Source: Bacteroidota bacterium
GTDB lineage: Bacteria; Bacteroidota; Bacteroidia; Flavobacteriales; Flavobacteriaceae
Reading direction: 5' to 3'
DNA length: 15,262 bases
NCBI GenBank assembly: GCA_023427845.1
Contig: JAEYZX010000125.1
Coordinates: 1 to 15,262, forward strand
Below, piece after piece: positions 7,283 to 14,526 of the stretch (the first letter of the stretch is position 1; each line of letters starts with the position of its first letter). The notes under the pieces are model-generated. The model worked only from the letters and a program-made list of their open reading frames with translations, did no database searches and was not told the origin of the DNA. Position numbers and translations under genes: made by a program.

Positions 7283-8347
7283 ATGACAGATTACATCATA
7301 GTAGGATGCGGATTGGCCGGAATTGCTTTTGCCGAAACTTCGATAAATGCCGGAAAGTCGGTAGTTGTATTCGATAACGATACCCAGACTTCATCAACTG
7401 TTGCGGCCGGAGTTTATAATCCTGTCGTTTTAAAAAGATTCACAAGCCTTGCCCACGCACAGGAACATCTCGATGAGATGAACCTCTTTTATGATCGATT
7501 GGAATCGAAACTCAATTTGAAACTGAACTTTAGGTTGCCGGTCCTGAGAAGGTTTACCTCAATCGAAGATCAGAATAATTGGTTCATCGCAGCAGATAAT
7601 CCTGCACTCGCGCCTTTTCTTTCAACTGATTTGATTGATGCAAAATTTAGCGGAATCGAATCTCCCTACGGCTTTGGCGAGGTCTTGCAGACAGGTTATG
7701 TCAATACTGCCGCACAATTGCTGAGCTACCGGAACTATTTATTGAATATGGGCCTTCTTCGTAATGAATTTGATTATTCGACGATTCAATTCGGCGTGGA
7801 CTGCGTTCATTATGATGATATCACCGCACGGCATATCGTTTTCGCTGAAGGTTTCGGAATCCAAGCGAATCCATATTTTAAATATTTGCCCCTCGATGGT
7901 ACTAAAGGCGAATTGCTGCTGGTGAGGGCACCAGGTTTGTCGCTTGACGTTATTCTGAATGCAAGCCTGTTCATCTTGCCCCGGGGCAATAACCTGTTTA
8001 AAGTTGGCGCAACATACGAATGGACCGACAAAAGCAATGACCCTACGTTAGCGGGCCGGTCAGAACTTGAAGCAAAACTCAGGGATATACTAACGTGCGA
8101 TTTCGAAGTTGTAGGTCATTATGCCGGTGTTCGGCCAACGGTACGCGACCGAAAACCTTTGATCGGCACTCACCCCGATTTTCCACGGCTTCACATCTTA
8201 AACGGGCTCGGTACGCGTGGCGTCATGCTTGCACCCGCAATGGCAAAATCATTATTCAGCCATATTGAGACCGGAACTCCCATGGAACGCGCAAACAGCA
8301 TCAACCGGTTTAAGCCCTGGGATCTTTCGATCGGTCGTAACTCATAA
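7283..8347 (+). CDS. FAD-dependent oxidoreductase, DAO family
   Basis: The 354-residue product starts with a Rossmann dinucleotide-binding fold: GCGLAG at residues 8-13 (GxGxxG) and an acidic residue, Asp31, at the end of the second strand (VVVFDND). The C-terminal part has the DAO-family FAD/substrate signature GVRPTVRDRKPLIG at 282-295, followed by LHILNGLGTRGVMLAP. These features place it among D-amino-acid/glycine oxidase-like enzymes, and it is presumably cytosolic, with no signal peptide. The substrate cannot be told. Alternatives in the same family include ThiO-type glycine oxidase and the oxidase half of MnmC (tRNA wobble uridine modification); no thi gene or methyltransferase partner lies nearby. 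It follows gldN but is separated from it by a terminator, so it is probably transcribed on its own. Its last 38 bp overlap the convergent DUF983 gene. Confidence 0.88.
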   Translation: MTDYIIVGCGLAGIAFAETSINAGKSVVVFDNDTQTSSTVAAGVYNPVVLKRFTSLAHAQEHLDEMNLFYDRLESKLNLKLNFRLPVLRRFTSIEDQNNWFIAADNPALAPFLSTDLIDAKFSGIESPYGFGEVLQTGYVNTAAQLLSYRNYLLNMGLLRNEFDYSTIQFGVDCVHYDDITARHIVFAEGFGIQANPYFKYLPLDGTKGELLLVRAPGLSLDVILNASLFILPRGNNLFKVGATYEWTDKSNDPTLAGRSELEAKLRDILTCDFEVVGHYAGVRPTVRDRKPLIGTHPDFPRLHILNGLGTRGVMLAPAMAKSLFSHIETGTPMERANSINRFKPWDLSIGRNS

Positions 8348-8696
8348 ACATGTTGATGTAAATGTTCCGCGAAAGACGCGTTATAAGAGGCATCAATAAA
8401 AACAAACTGATCAAAATCGCCACAAACGACATCCCGATACTCATGTCAAGCCAGACAAAGCATATGATAAATGCGATAATGCTTTCAGCAACCGCCAAAG
8501 CATAGCTCACATACATCGCACCGAAAAAGAAATTCGGCTCCATTTTGTATTTCGTGCCGCAAACGCTGCAACGCTCGTGCATCTTCATCGTTTCCGAAAT
8601 AACGTAAGGATTCGGATTCAGATACATATTCTCATTCTGGCATTTAGGACAAGTTCCTGTTAAAATGCTATATAGTTTGGATCCTTTTTTTAACAT
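8310..8696 (-). CDS. DUF983 membrane protein with a zinc-ribbon N-terminus
   Basis: This is a small membrane protein of unknown function. From the ATG at 8696 it has 128 residues and begins MLKKGSKLYSILTGTCPKC, which resembles the usual flavobacterial DUF983 start; in-frame ATG at 8720 (136 aa) is a real alternative given the promoter position. CPKC and CSVC are two CxxC knuckles that probably bind one zinc ion, ahead of two membrane helices (FFFGAMYVSYALAVAESI... and FVAILISLFLLMPL...). The N-terminal ribbon would lie in the cytoplasm and the C-terminus ends YDRSKDPRA. The gene is convergent with the DAO-family gene and overlaps its 3' end by 38 bp. It is divergent from the ABC-F gene. Confidence 0.85.
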   Translation of the reverse strand: MLKKGSKLYSILTGTCPKCQNENMYLNPNPYVISETMKMHERCSVCGTKYKMEPNFFFGAMYVSYALAVAESIIAFIICFVWLDMSIGMSFVAILISLFLLMPLITRLSRNIYINMFMSYDRSKDPRA

Positions 8697-8729
8697 TTGC
8701 AAAAAATTTCGCGAGACCATTAGGTCCTG

Positions 8730-8737
8730 CAAAATTA
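8730..8737 (-). promoter_or_regulatory. -7 element TAATTTTG for the DUF983 gene
   Basis: On the - strand, TAATTTTG (8737 down to 8730) matches TAnnTTTG. Transcription would begin near 8724, which leaves about 28 nt before the ATG at 8696 or about 4 nt before the alternative ATG at 8720. No convincing -33 element is present. I found no matching + strand motif for the ABC-F gene in this 71-bp gap. Confidence 0.45.
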
Positions 8738-8767
8738 CTCATTCAACCACGCATATCATCACAATAA

Positions 8768-10678
8768 ATGCTTAATATACACAATTTGTCAGTCTCGTTT
8801 GGCGGGACCTATCTTTTTGAAGAAATTACTTTCCGATTGGGCGCAGGCGACCGCGTGGGACTTGTAGGTAAAAACGGTGCAGGTAAATCCACAATGCTCA
8901 AAATCCTTGCCCGCGATATATCACCTGAATCCGGCAGCATCGCGGCCGAAAAGGAAATCCGTATTGGTTTTCTTCGTCAGGATATCGATTTCGAGCAAGG
9001 CAGAACCGTACTCGAAGAAGCGTATCAGGCATTTACCGATATTAAGCATGTTGAAAAAAAGCTGGAGGAAATCAATCATCAGCTCGTAACACGCACCGAT
9101 TACGAAAGCGATGAGTACAGTAAAATCATAGAAGACCTTTCCGATTATACGCACCGTTTCGAGCTTCTCGGCGGATACAACTACATAGGTGAAGCTGAGA
9201 AGATATTGCTCGGACTCGGATTCAAGCGCGAAGACTTTAATAACGCAACCGAAACCTTCTCGGGAGGATGGCGAATGCGTATCGAGCTTGCAAAACTATT
9301 GCTTCAGGCAAACGATGTGTTGCTGCTCGATGAGCCAACCAACCACCTCGACATCGAATCCATAATCTGGCTCGAAGGATTTTTAAGAAACTATCAGGGC
9401 GTTGTCGTAATCGTATCGCACGATAAGATGTTTCTCGATAATGTGACCAACCGTACAATCGAGATTTCACTCGGCAAGGCCTACGATTTCAATAAGCCGT
9501 ATTCACAATACTTGGAACTTCGACACGAAATCCGCGAAAAGCAACTCGCTACGCAAAAGAACCAGCAAAAGAAAATCGAGGAGACCGAGAAATTGATAGA
9601 AAAATTCCGGGCAAAGGCGTCAAAGGCCTCGATGGCGCAATCATTGATCAAAAAGCTCGATAAGGTGGAACGCATTGAAGTTGACGAAGACGACAATTCG
9701 GTCATGAACATTTCGTTTCCCGTTTCAAAGGTCCCCGGCCGTGTCGTAATCGAAGCCGATCACGTTACAAAAGCATATGGTGATAAAGTGATTCTTGAAG
9801 ATATTTCACTACTTGTGGAACGCGGCAGCAAAATCGCGTTTGTCGGTCAGAATGGCCAGGGAAAATCGACTTTTTTAAAAGCCATTGTCAATGAATTTGA
9901 GTACGACGGGACGATTAAACTTGGCCATAACGTTCAAATCGGATACTTTGCCCAAAATCAGGCCGAATATCTCGACGGCGAAATCACTTTGCTGCAAACG
10001 ATGGAAGATGCCGCTACCGATACCAACAGGTCAAAGGTACGCGACATGCTCGGCTCCTTCCTTTTTCGTGGCGACGACGTCGAAAAAAAGGTAAAAGTGC
10101 TTTCGGGTGGCGAGCGCAACCGTCTGGCGCTTTGCAAACTTTTGCTACAGCCTATCAACGTGCTCGTAATGGATGAGCCAACGAACCACCTCGACATTAA
10201 ATCGAAAAATGTCCTCAAGGCGGCTTTGCAGAAATATGAAGGAACCTTGCTTTTGGTATCGCACGACAGGGATTTCCTTCAGGGAATGTCGAATCTTGTT
10301 TATGAGTTCAAAGACAAAAAGATCAAGGAATATTTGGGCGACATCAATTATTTCCTCGAAATGCGTAATCTTGAAAACATGCGCGAAGTCGAGAAACGCG
10401 ACATTATAAAAAAGGAAAACCCTAAAGAATCGGCAAGCAAACTTTCCTACGAAGAGCAAAAGAAAGGAAAAGCACTTCAAAACAAGCTCAGCAAAATCGA
10501 AAGCCAGATCAAGCAGCTTGAGCGCGACATTCAGCATGACGATAAAATGCTTGCGTCAAACTACGATAAACATATCGAAGACGCATCGTTCTTCACGGCC
10601 TACAACAAGAAAAAAGCCGAACTCGACCAATTGCTGCTCGACTGGGAAATCGTACAGGAGGAAATCGAAAAGGTTTAA
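8768..10678 (+). CDS. ABC-F family ATPase (Uup/EttA-like)
   Basis: ABC-F proteins have two ATPase domains and no membrane part. Most studied members act on the ribosome, in translation control, rescue of stalled complexes or antibiotic protection. In this 636-residue product the first domain has Walker A GKNGAGKST (34-42), signature SGGWR (165-169) and Walker B LLLDEPTNHLD (185-195). The second has GQNGQGKST (360-368), LSGGER (445-450), VMDEPTNHLD (467-476) and SHDR (498-501). Between them, at about residues 245-315, is a charged helical linker of the type that contacts tRNA in the peptidyl-transferase region. The C-terminal ~80 residues form a charged coiled coil (about 560-636) as in Uup. 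All catalytic motifs are intact. It is a single gene with its own leader; the subfamily and any resistance role cannot be fixed by eye. Confidence 0.93.
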   Translation: MLNIHNLSVSFGGTYLFEEITFRLGAGDRVGLVGKNGAGKSTMLKILARDISPESGSIAAEKEIRIGFLRQDIDFEQGRTVLEEAYQAFTDIKHVEKKLEEINHQLVTRTDYESDEYSKIIEDLSDYTHRFELLGGYNYIGEAEKILLGLGFKREDFNNATETFSGGWRMRIELAKLLLQANDVLLLDEPTNHLDIESIIWLEGFLRNYQGVVVIVSHDKMFLDNVTNRTIEISLGKAYDFNKPYSQYLELRHEIREKQLATQKNQQKKIEETEKLIEKFRAKASKASMAQSLIKKLDKVERIEVDEDDNSVMNISFPVSKVPGRVVIEADHVTKAYGDKVILEDISLLVERGSKIAFVGQNGQGKSTFLKAIVNEFEYDGTIKLGHNVQIGYFAQNQAEYLDGEITLLQTMEDAATDTNRSKVRDMLGSFLFRGDDVEKKVKVLSGGERNRLALCKLLLQPINVLVMDEPTNHLDIKSKNVLKAALQKYEGTLLLVSHDRDFLQGMSNLVYEFKDKKIKEYLGDINYFLEMRNLENMREVEKRDIIKKENPKESASKLSYEEQKKGKALQNKLSKIESQIKQLERDIQHDDKMLASNYDKHIEDASFFTAYNKKKAELDQLLLDWEIVQEEIEKV

Positions 10679-10709
10679 TTTCAGGAGCTGTTCCCGCTGT
10701 TCGCTTTAT

Positions 10710-10759
10710 CTTTTTTATTTTTTGCCAATGGTTGAAACCATCGGCAAAAAATAAAAAAG
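10710..10759. repeat. Long inverted repeat with 5' T-tract and 3' A-tract
   Basis: A 17-nt arm (10710-10726: C, T6, A, T6, GCC) pairs perfectly with 10743-10759 (GGC, A6, T, A6, G). After one A-C mismatch, ATGGT (10728-10732) pairs with ACCAT (10737-10741) around a TGAA loop, for 22 pairs in total. It lies between the convergent ABC-F and App1-like genes. In either strand the U-rich arm comes first and the A-rich arm last, so it is not a normal hairpin-plus-U-tract terminator, although its location suggests a 3'-end function. Confidence 0.75.
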
Positions 10760-10789
10760 GATGCCGCTGCCATCGGGGCTAGGGCATTA

Positions 10790-11758
10790 TCATGAAATCA
10801 GGCCGATTTGTTTTGAATGAGCAATCGCCTCGTGGCTGTCGCGAAAATAACAGGTCGCAACATCAATGCTTTCCATAATTTTCAAAGCTTCGACCGTTTT
10901 TGGCTTTTTATGCTTGCCGGTCTGCCGGATATAAACCGCTTTTACGGTTACCGGAAATATTTTACAGATATTTTCATACAAATAAGGGTCGTGCTGCGAA
11001 TCATCGCCAAGCAGCGTATATTGCAAATGCGGATAAAATTCGAGTATGTGTTTGATTTTTTCGAATTTATGATTGTGGTCGCCGCGTCCCGAAACAAAAA
11101 AATCGAAAAGGCTCGTCTTGATGTCCTTTAACAGCAATACCGCACGCGGCAGCTGGTGCAGGTGCGTGAAATCGGTGATGAATCTATAGAGGTTCCATTC
11201 GCTGCTCGAAACATAAAAGAATGCGTTCTGCTCATTTTTATCATCGCGTCCCGAACTGCTCAGAGCCTGGTAGTGCGGCACCACACCTTCAAACAACTTC
11301 CTGTCGTTTACATTCCTGAAAAGCAGGATGTAGAGTTTTTTAAATGGATTTCGCGTATGTGAGATCAGGAACGTATCGTCAATATCCGAAATGAAACCCA
11401 GGTTTCCCTGATATGGCCTGATGAAAGTGCCTTTGCTTTTGATTTCTTCATTATCGTGAAAAATGCTGACATGATAATCCATCCAGCCATAGTTTGGTTC
11501 CTTTGAAAGCGGGATGCAGAATTTGAAATATCCGTCTTCTAATGTTTTGGTGTGGATTCGTTTGCCGTGAAGATCAAGATAAACATCGGCATTAGCCTGG
11601 GTTTTGACGCGAAACATCCGGATCACCGACTTTGCGTTTCGGAATCGCTTCTTTTGAAAATCATACTCTTCTTTTGTGGTTGGGCGAAACACATGCCCCA
11701 TCACAATCAGCTCTTCCTCATTGGCGTAGCCGCGGTATAATTTTAAAATTGGCTTCAT
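10790..11758 (-). CDS. App1-like phosphatidate phosphatase (DUF2183)
   Basis: This resembles the catalytic domain of yeast App1, a HAD-type Mg-dependent phosphatidate phosphatase that makes diacylglycerol. From the ATG at 11758 the product has 322 residues; the open frame continues upstream to 11914, but that part overlaps the divergent kinase gene and looks noncoding. The nucleophile motif DIDDT (125-129, DxDxT) sits in GFISDIDDTFLISHT. A second HAD region is YVSSSEWNLY (182-191), and the C-terminal acidic motif is GDDSQHDPYLY (251-261). All expected catalytic residues are present. The N-terminal ~115 residues form a beta-rich accessory region. No signal peptide or membrane helix is seen, so it is presumably cytosolic. 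It is divergent from a DAGK-type lipid kinase across 58 bp, which suggests opposing roles in lipid phosphate turnover. Bacterial substrates are not settled. Confidence 0.88.
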   Translation of the reverse strand: MKPILKLYRGYANEEELIVMGHVFRPTTKEEYDFQKKRFRNAKSVIRMFRVKTQANADVYLDLHGKRIHTKTLEDGYFKFCIPLSKEPNYGWMDYHVSIFHDNEEIKSKGTFIRPYQGNLGFISDIDDTFLISHTRNPFKKLYILLFRNVNDRKLFEGVVPHYQALSSSGRDDKNEQNAFFYVSSSEWNLYRFITDFTHLHQLPRAVLLLKDIKTSLFDFFVSGRGDHNHKFEKIKHILEFYPHLQYTLLGDDSQHDPYLYENICKIFPVTVKAVYIRQTGKHKKPKTVEALKIMESIDVATCYFRDSHEAIAHSKQIGLIS

Positions 11759-11759
11759 A

Positions 11760-11774
11760 AAATGTATTACATTT
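11760..11774. promoter_or_regulatory. Perfect palindrome between the phosphatase and lipid kinase genes
   Basis: AAATGTA-T-TACATTT is a perfect inverted repeat (7-bp arms, 1-bp centre) that begins 1 bp upstream of the phosphatase ATG. Its right half is inside the kinase -7 motif. A dimeric repressor bound here could affect both genes; this is inferred from position only. Confidence 0.5.
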
Positions 11775-11775
11775 G
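11768..11775 (+). promoter_or_regulatory. -7 element TACATTTG for the lipid kinase gene
   Basis: TACATTTG fits TAnnTTTG and gives a leader of about 35 nt to the ATG at 11817. The surrounding 12-mer TATTACATTTGA (11765-11776) recurs in the same orientation upstream of the DUF1761 gene (14458-14447, - strand). On the - strand, TATTTTG at 11793-11787 is a one-base-short candidate for the phosphatase gene. Confidence 0.45.
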
Positions 11776-11816
11776 AGTTGCTAAAACAAAATACAACTTT
11801 ATTTGCAATCGCCGAT

Positions 11817-12698
11817 ATGAAGACGTCAAAGAAATTCCTTCTGGTGGTTAATCCAATTGCAGGAGGTGTCGATAAGAAAGAAATGATTGCTTTGGCACAG
11901 GAATTTGCCGACAATAACGGTATCGCATTAGTCCTTTATGAAACCACGGGAAGCGACGACCAAGCACGTATAAAAGAACTTTATCAACAACAGAAATGCG
12001 ACCGGGTTATAATTGCCGGAGGTGACGGCACCATTAAAATGGTTGCCGAAGCGCTCGAAGATGTCGATGCCGTATTAGGGATTATCCCCGCAGGTTCGGC
12101 AAATGGCCTGTCGGTCGACTTAAATTTTCCGACCGTAATGGAAGAACTGTTGCAAATCGCATTTTTTAATGAATTCACTGAAATCGACTTGATTTGCATC
12201 AATGATAAAAAAAGCCTGCATTTAAGTGACATCGGACTTAATGCCGAGTTGATCAAAAACTACGAAAACAGCACAATCCGTGGTAAAATCGGTTATGCGC
12301 TGCAAGCATTTACAACCCTGACCGATTCTGAAGTAACATTCCACGTAGAAGTCGAAGCCAATGGCACAACGCTTCGAACCGAAACCAAAATGGTTGTAAT
12401 CGCAAATTCACAAAAATATGGTACCGGCGTGACCATAAATCCGAAAGGCAAGATGAACGACGGTAAGTTTGAAATCGTTGTCATCAAAAACCTGACACTT
12501 GGTGTATTTGGGAAAATTGTGGCAGGAAATATGCCATTGGAAACAGGCGATGTCGAAATCATATCGGCTAAAAGCGCAAAGATCAGAACCGACATACCGG
12601 TACATTTTCAGGTCGACGGCGAATATTATGGCGAGGTGACCGATCTCGACATCGTTATCTTGCCAAAGCAAATGAAACTCGCAACACCTAATCCTTAA
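11817..12698 (+). CDS. Diacylglycerol kinase-family lipid kinase
   Basis: This is a soluble lipid kinase of the DAGK catalytic family (DgkB/YegS/sphingosine-kinase type), which transfers phosphate from ATP to diacylglycerol or a related lipid. From the ATG at 11817 the product has 293 residues; the frame is open from TTG at 11778, but those 13 codons overlap the promoter region. Motifs are LLVVNPIAGG (8-17), the nucleotide-binding GGDGT (68-72), and PAGSANGLS (91-99) in place of the common GGTGND. The C-terminal half has the beta-sandwich pattern ending in the conserved VHFQVDGEYYG, typical of the lipid-binding domain. The substrate is not readable; since flavobacteria also contain sulfonolipids and sphingoid-like lipids, a long-chain base is possible. 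The gene is divergent from the App1-like gene and overlaps the convergent acyltransferase gene by 11 bp. Confidence 0.9.
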   Translation: MKTSKKFLLVVNPIAGGVDKKEMIALAQEFADNNGIALVLYETTGSDDQARIKELYQQQKCDRVIIAGGDGTIKMVAEALEDVDAVLGIIPAGSANGLSVDLNFPTVMEELLQIAFFNEFTEIDLICINDKKSLHLSDIGLNAELIKNYENSTIRGKIGYALQAFTTLTDSEVTFHVEVEANGTTLRTETKMVVIANSQKYGTGVTINPKGKMNDGKFEIVVIKNLTLGVFGKIVAGNMPLETGDVEIISAKSAKIRTDIPVHFQVDGEYYGEVTDLDIVILPKQMKLATPNP

Positions 12699-13860
12699 AC
12701 GGATGTCTTTGCTGCCAGGAAGTTTTCGGTTCAAAATATTTAAACAATCGGGGAAGCAGAAAATTTAGTATCCGGTTGTCATGACGGATAAATCCTATCA
12801 TTTGCTCGGAAACCGCGCCAACTGAACTTTTTATTTCAAGAGCTGTCCGTGCAAAGATTATTTTACGGTAGCCGTGGTTTATGGAAAACGCGGTCATGTC
12901 ATAAAGCATATTCAAATACAACATCTTCTCGCGCTGGCAATGTTCGTCGTAACCGAGGAAATACGTGTCGATATCGCTGCCATTTTCGATAAGCGTGCTA
13001 AATCCAACGAGTTCATCGTTATCGAAATATCCATAAAAGAAAAACCGCTGCTTTAGGTGCTGTTTTAATTCGATAAAATGATTCTTAGGAAGATAAAACG
13101 TATTGAATGGTGCGTTGTTCGCCACGTTCATATACAGTTCGTGGATTCTTGTGCTGTAATTTACGATATCATCAAGCCCCAGTTTGCGCTTTTGAATTCC
13201 AATCGATTTCTTTCTGGAGCGCTTGTATTGATCGCGATATTTTTTGGTGATTCTTTTTAGATACTCATCGAATGAAGTCATACTCGGATCGACAGTCAGC
13301 ACCATATTTGGCTGGGTCGAAAATTTAAAGTAATCGTCAAAAATGTGACTTTTAAAATGAATGTCCTCAGTTGGGTAAAAATCCTTGAATATCGTCAGAT
13401 GTGCGGTTTTGCCGCTAGCCTGATAATCATTCCGAAGCTGATTGATTGCCCCGCCTAATGTTTCAATTCCTTTCGAAAGGTTGACATCGGGTAAAAATTT
13501 AAATGCGTTTTGTCCGGTCAGCATATTATTTCCCAGGAATAATACGTTGGCACCGAACAACTTGAAAAAATAATGCCTGATTTTGGTTTTAAAACGCGTA
13601 TCCCTTTCGCCAAAAGATTTGACCTTGCGCATATTGATGAATTGCGACACGGCAACACCCACGAGGTCCGACTCCGAAAACACAGCTATGAATCTGCATG
13701 TCATGTTCTCGGGCGAAGCATTTTCGAGCACAGCCAAATAAGTGGTGTGCAAAAAAATATTGCGTCCCGCAACAGTATTCCATGACGAAGGAATATCGGC
13801 TACGCAAGTAAAAATTTTAAAAGAATACGATTTTTCCAACTGAATTTGCAAAAACAGCAT
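12688..13860 (-). CDS. BioF2/FemAB-like GNAT-fold acetyltransferase family protein
   Basis: The 390-residue product looks like a two-lobed GNAT-fold protein of the FemAB/BioF2-like group, often annotated in flavobacteria simply as GNAT family N-acetyltransferase. Visible segments are IFLHTTYLAVLENASPENM, SFGERDTRFKTKIRHYFF, FLGNNMLTGQNAFKF, the basic KKYRDQYKRSRKK, and the C-terminal acetyltransferase-like stretch FYGYFDNDELVGFSTLIENG followed by TYFLGYDEHCQREKMLYLNM. The second lobe (about 200-390) is the likely acyl-CoA-binding domain. There is no signal peptide. The ATG at 13860 is chosen because a -7 motif ends 14 bp upstream; an in-frame TTG at 13872 is less likely. The gene is convergent with the lipid kinase gene (11-bp overlap). 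Its substrate (cell wall, lipid or small amine) is unknown. Confidence 0.7.
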   Translation of the reverse strand: MLFLQIQLEKSYSFKIFTCVADIPSSWNTVAGRNIFLHTTYLAVLENASPENMTCRFIAVFSESDLVGVAVSQFINMRKVKSFGERDTRFKTKIRHYFFKLFGANVLFLGNNMLTGQNAFKFLPDVNLSKGIETLGGAINQLRNDYQASGKTAHLTIFKDFYPTEDIHFKSHIFDDYFKFSTQPNMVLTVDPSMTSFDEYLKRITKKYRDQYKRSRKKSIGIQKRKLGLDDIVNYSTRIHELYMNVANNAPFNTFYLPKNHFIELKQHLKQRFFFYGYFDNDELVGFSTLIENGSDIDTYFLGYDEHCQREKMLYLNMLYDMTAFSINHGYRKIIFARTALEIKSSVGAVSEQMIGFIRHDNRILNFLLPRLFKYFEPKTSWQQRHPFKD

Positions 13861-13873
13861 ATTTGCTGCCAAG

Positions 13874-13881
13874 CAAAAGTA
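13874..13881 (-). promoter_or_regulatory. -7 element TACTTTTG for the acyltransferase gene
   Basis: On the - strand, TACTTTTG (13881 down to 13874) matches TAnnTTTG. The predicted transcript starts near 13868, only about 8 nt before the ATG at 13860. A T-rich stretch (TTTTC) lies about 18 nt upstream, where a -33 element is expected. It follows directly after the DUF1761 terminator. Confidence 0.5.
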
Positions 13882-13899
13882 ACGATAAGGCGCTTTATG

Positions 13900-13931
13900 A
13901 AAATAAAAATCCCGCCTTTTATGACGGGATT
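13900..13931 (-). terminator. Terminator of the DUF1761 gene
   Basis: Read on the - strand, AATCCCG (13931-13925) pairs with CGGGATT (13914-13908) around a 10-nt loop, followed by TTTATTTT. It begins 9 bp after the DUF1761 stop, so that gene is separated from the downstream acyltransferase gene. Confidence 0.75.
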
Positions 13932-13939
13932 ATGATTTC

Positions 13940-14422
13940 TTACTCCCAACCGCAGAGAATTCCGCCCATTATCGTAAAACATACGATCCAAAATCCGCCG
14001 GTAACCAGCACATACTTCCAACTTCTTCTTTCGTATAGTGAATTGGTACCTATGATGGGCAACGCAAGGAACAACCCCGCAATGAATCCGTGGAGTGCAC
14101 CGTGTTTGAAGGTACGGAATGCCGTCCCGTAATCGGCCATAAACGCGGTATACGATGGTTTGGCAAGTGTTGGATCCCCGCCGACCAATGCAACTGCCCC
14201 AAATTGATGAATTACCAATGCATTTAGTATTAGCGAAATCATCAGGGCATAAAAAATGGACATTCCAAAAAGCAACGCCATATTGGTGCCTTTCATGCGT
14301 TCTTCCGTCATTCCGGATTCACGCATCCAAATTCCGCCGAATGTCTTTGGATTATACCATAAAAATCCGACGACGAGTGTCGACAATGCAGCCACTAAAA
14401 CTGCCAAAAAATTGATTTCCAT
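13940..14422 (-). CDS. DUF1761 family membrane protein
   Basis: This is a 160-residue integral membrane protein of unknown function, matching the DUF1761 pattern. The start MEINFLAVLVAALSTLVVGF runs straight into the first helix and is followed by the hallmark LWYNPKTFGGIWMRESG, then three more hydrophobic segments (ALLFGMSIFYALMISLIL, GALHGFIAGLFLALPIIG and YVLVTGGFWIVCFTIMGG), for four helices. The ATG at 14422 is preferred over an in-frame TTG at 14446, because the -7 motif at 14455-14448 gives a leader of about 20 nt. Its own promoter and terminator make it a single-gene unit. Nothing in the neighbours indicates its job. Confidence 0.85.
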   Translation of the reverse strand: MEINFLAVLVAALSTLVVGFLWYNPKTFGGIWMRESGMTEERMKGTNMALLFGMSIFYALMISLILNALVIHQFGAVALVGGDPTLAKPSYTAFMADYGTAFRTFKHGALHGFIAGLFLALPIIGTNSLYERRSWKYVLVTGGFWIVCFTIMGGILCGWE

Positions 14423-14447
14423 ACTGTTATTGTTTAATTGGTTCAAT

Positions 14448-14455
14448 CAAATGTA
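14448..14455 (-). promoter_or_regulatory. -7 element TACATTTG for the DUF1761 gene
   Basis: On the - strand, TACATTTG (14455 down to 14448) matches TAnnTTTG. It is embedded in TATTACATTTGA, identical to the 12-mer upstream of the lipid kinase gene. No clear -33 TTTG is seen in the A/T-rich upstream stretch. Confidence 0.5.
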
Positions 14456-14526
14456 ATATTTTTTTTAATTGATAATTAACATTATTTATGTAGGAATAAA
14501 TTTTCATTTTTACACTATTCATGTAG

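Noticed and set aside
9237..9470. Arg-rich open frame antisense to the ABC-F gene (and similar frames at 9481-9711 and 9958-10537)
   Set aside because: These lie opposite strongly conserved ABC-F motifs, show biased composition and have no recognisable domain.
10710..10759. Calling the long inverted repeat a standard bidirectional terminator
   Set aside because: Neither strand has a U-tract 3' of the stem; the T-rich arm is on the 5' side in both directions.
11759..11914. Upstream extension of the App1-like frame on the - strand to 11914
   Set aside because: It runs into the divergent lipid kinase coding region and contains no conserved sequence; MKPILKLYRG at 11758 is a natural start.
13863..14456. 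Several + strand open frames across the DUF1761 gene
   Set aside because: They are antisense to a well-formed four-helix membrane protein and show no promoter or conserved motif.
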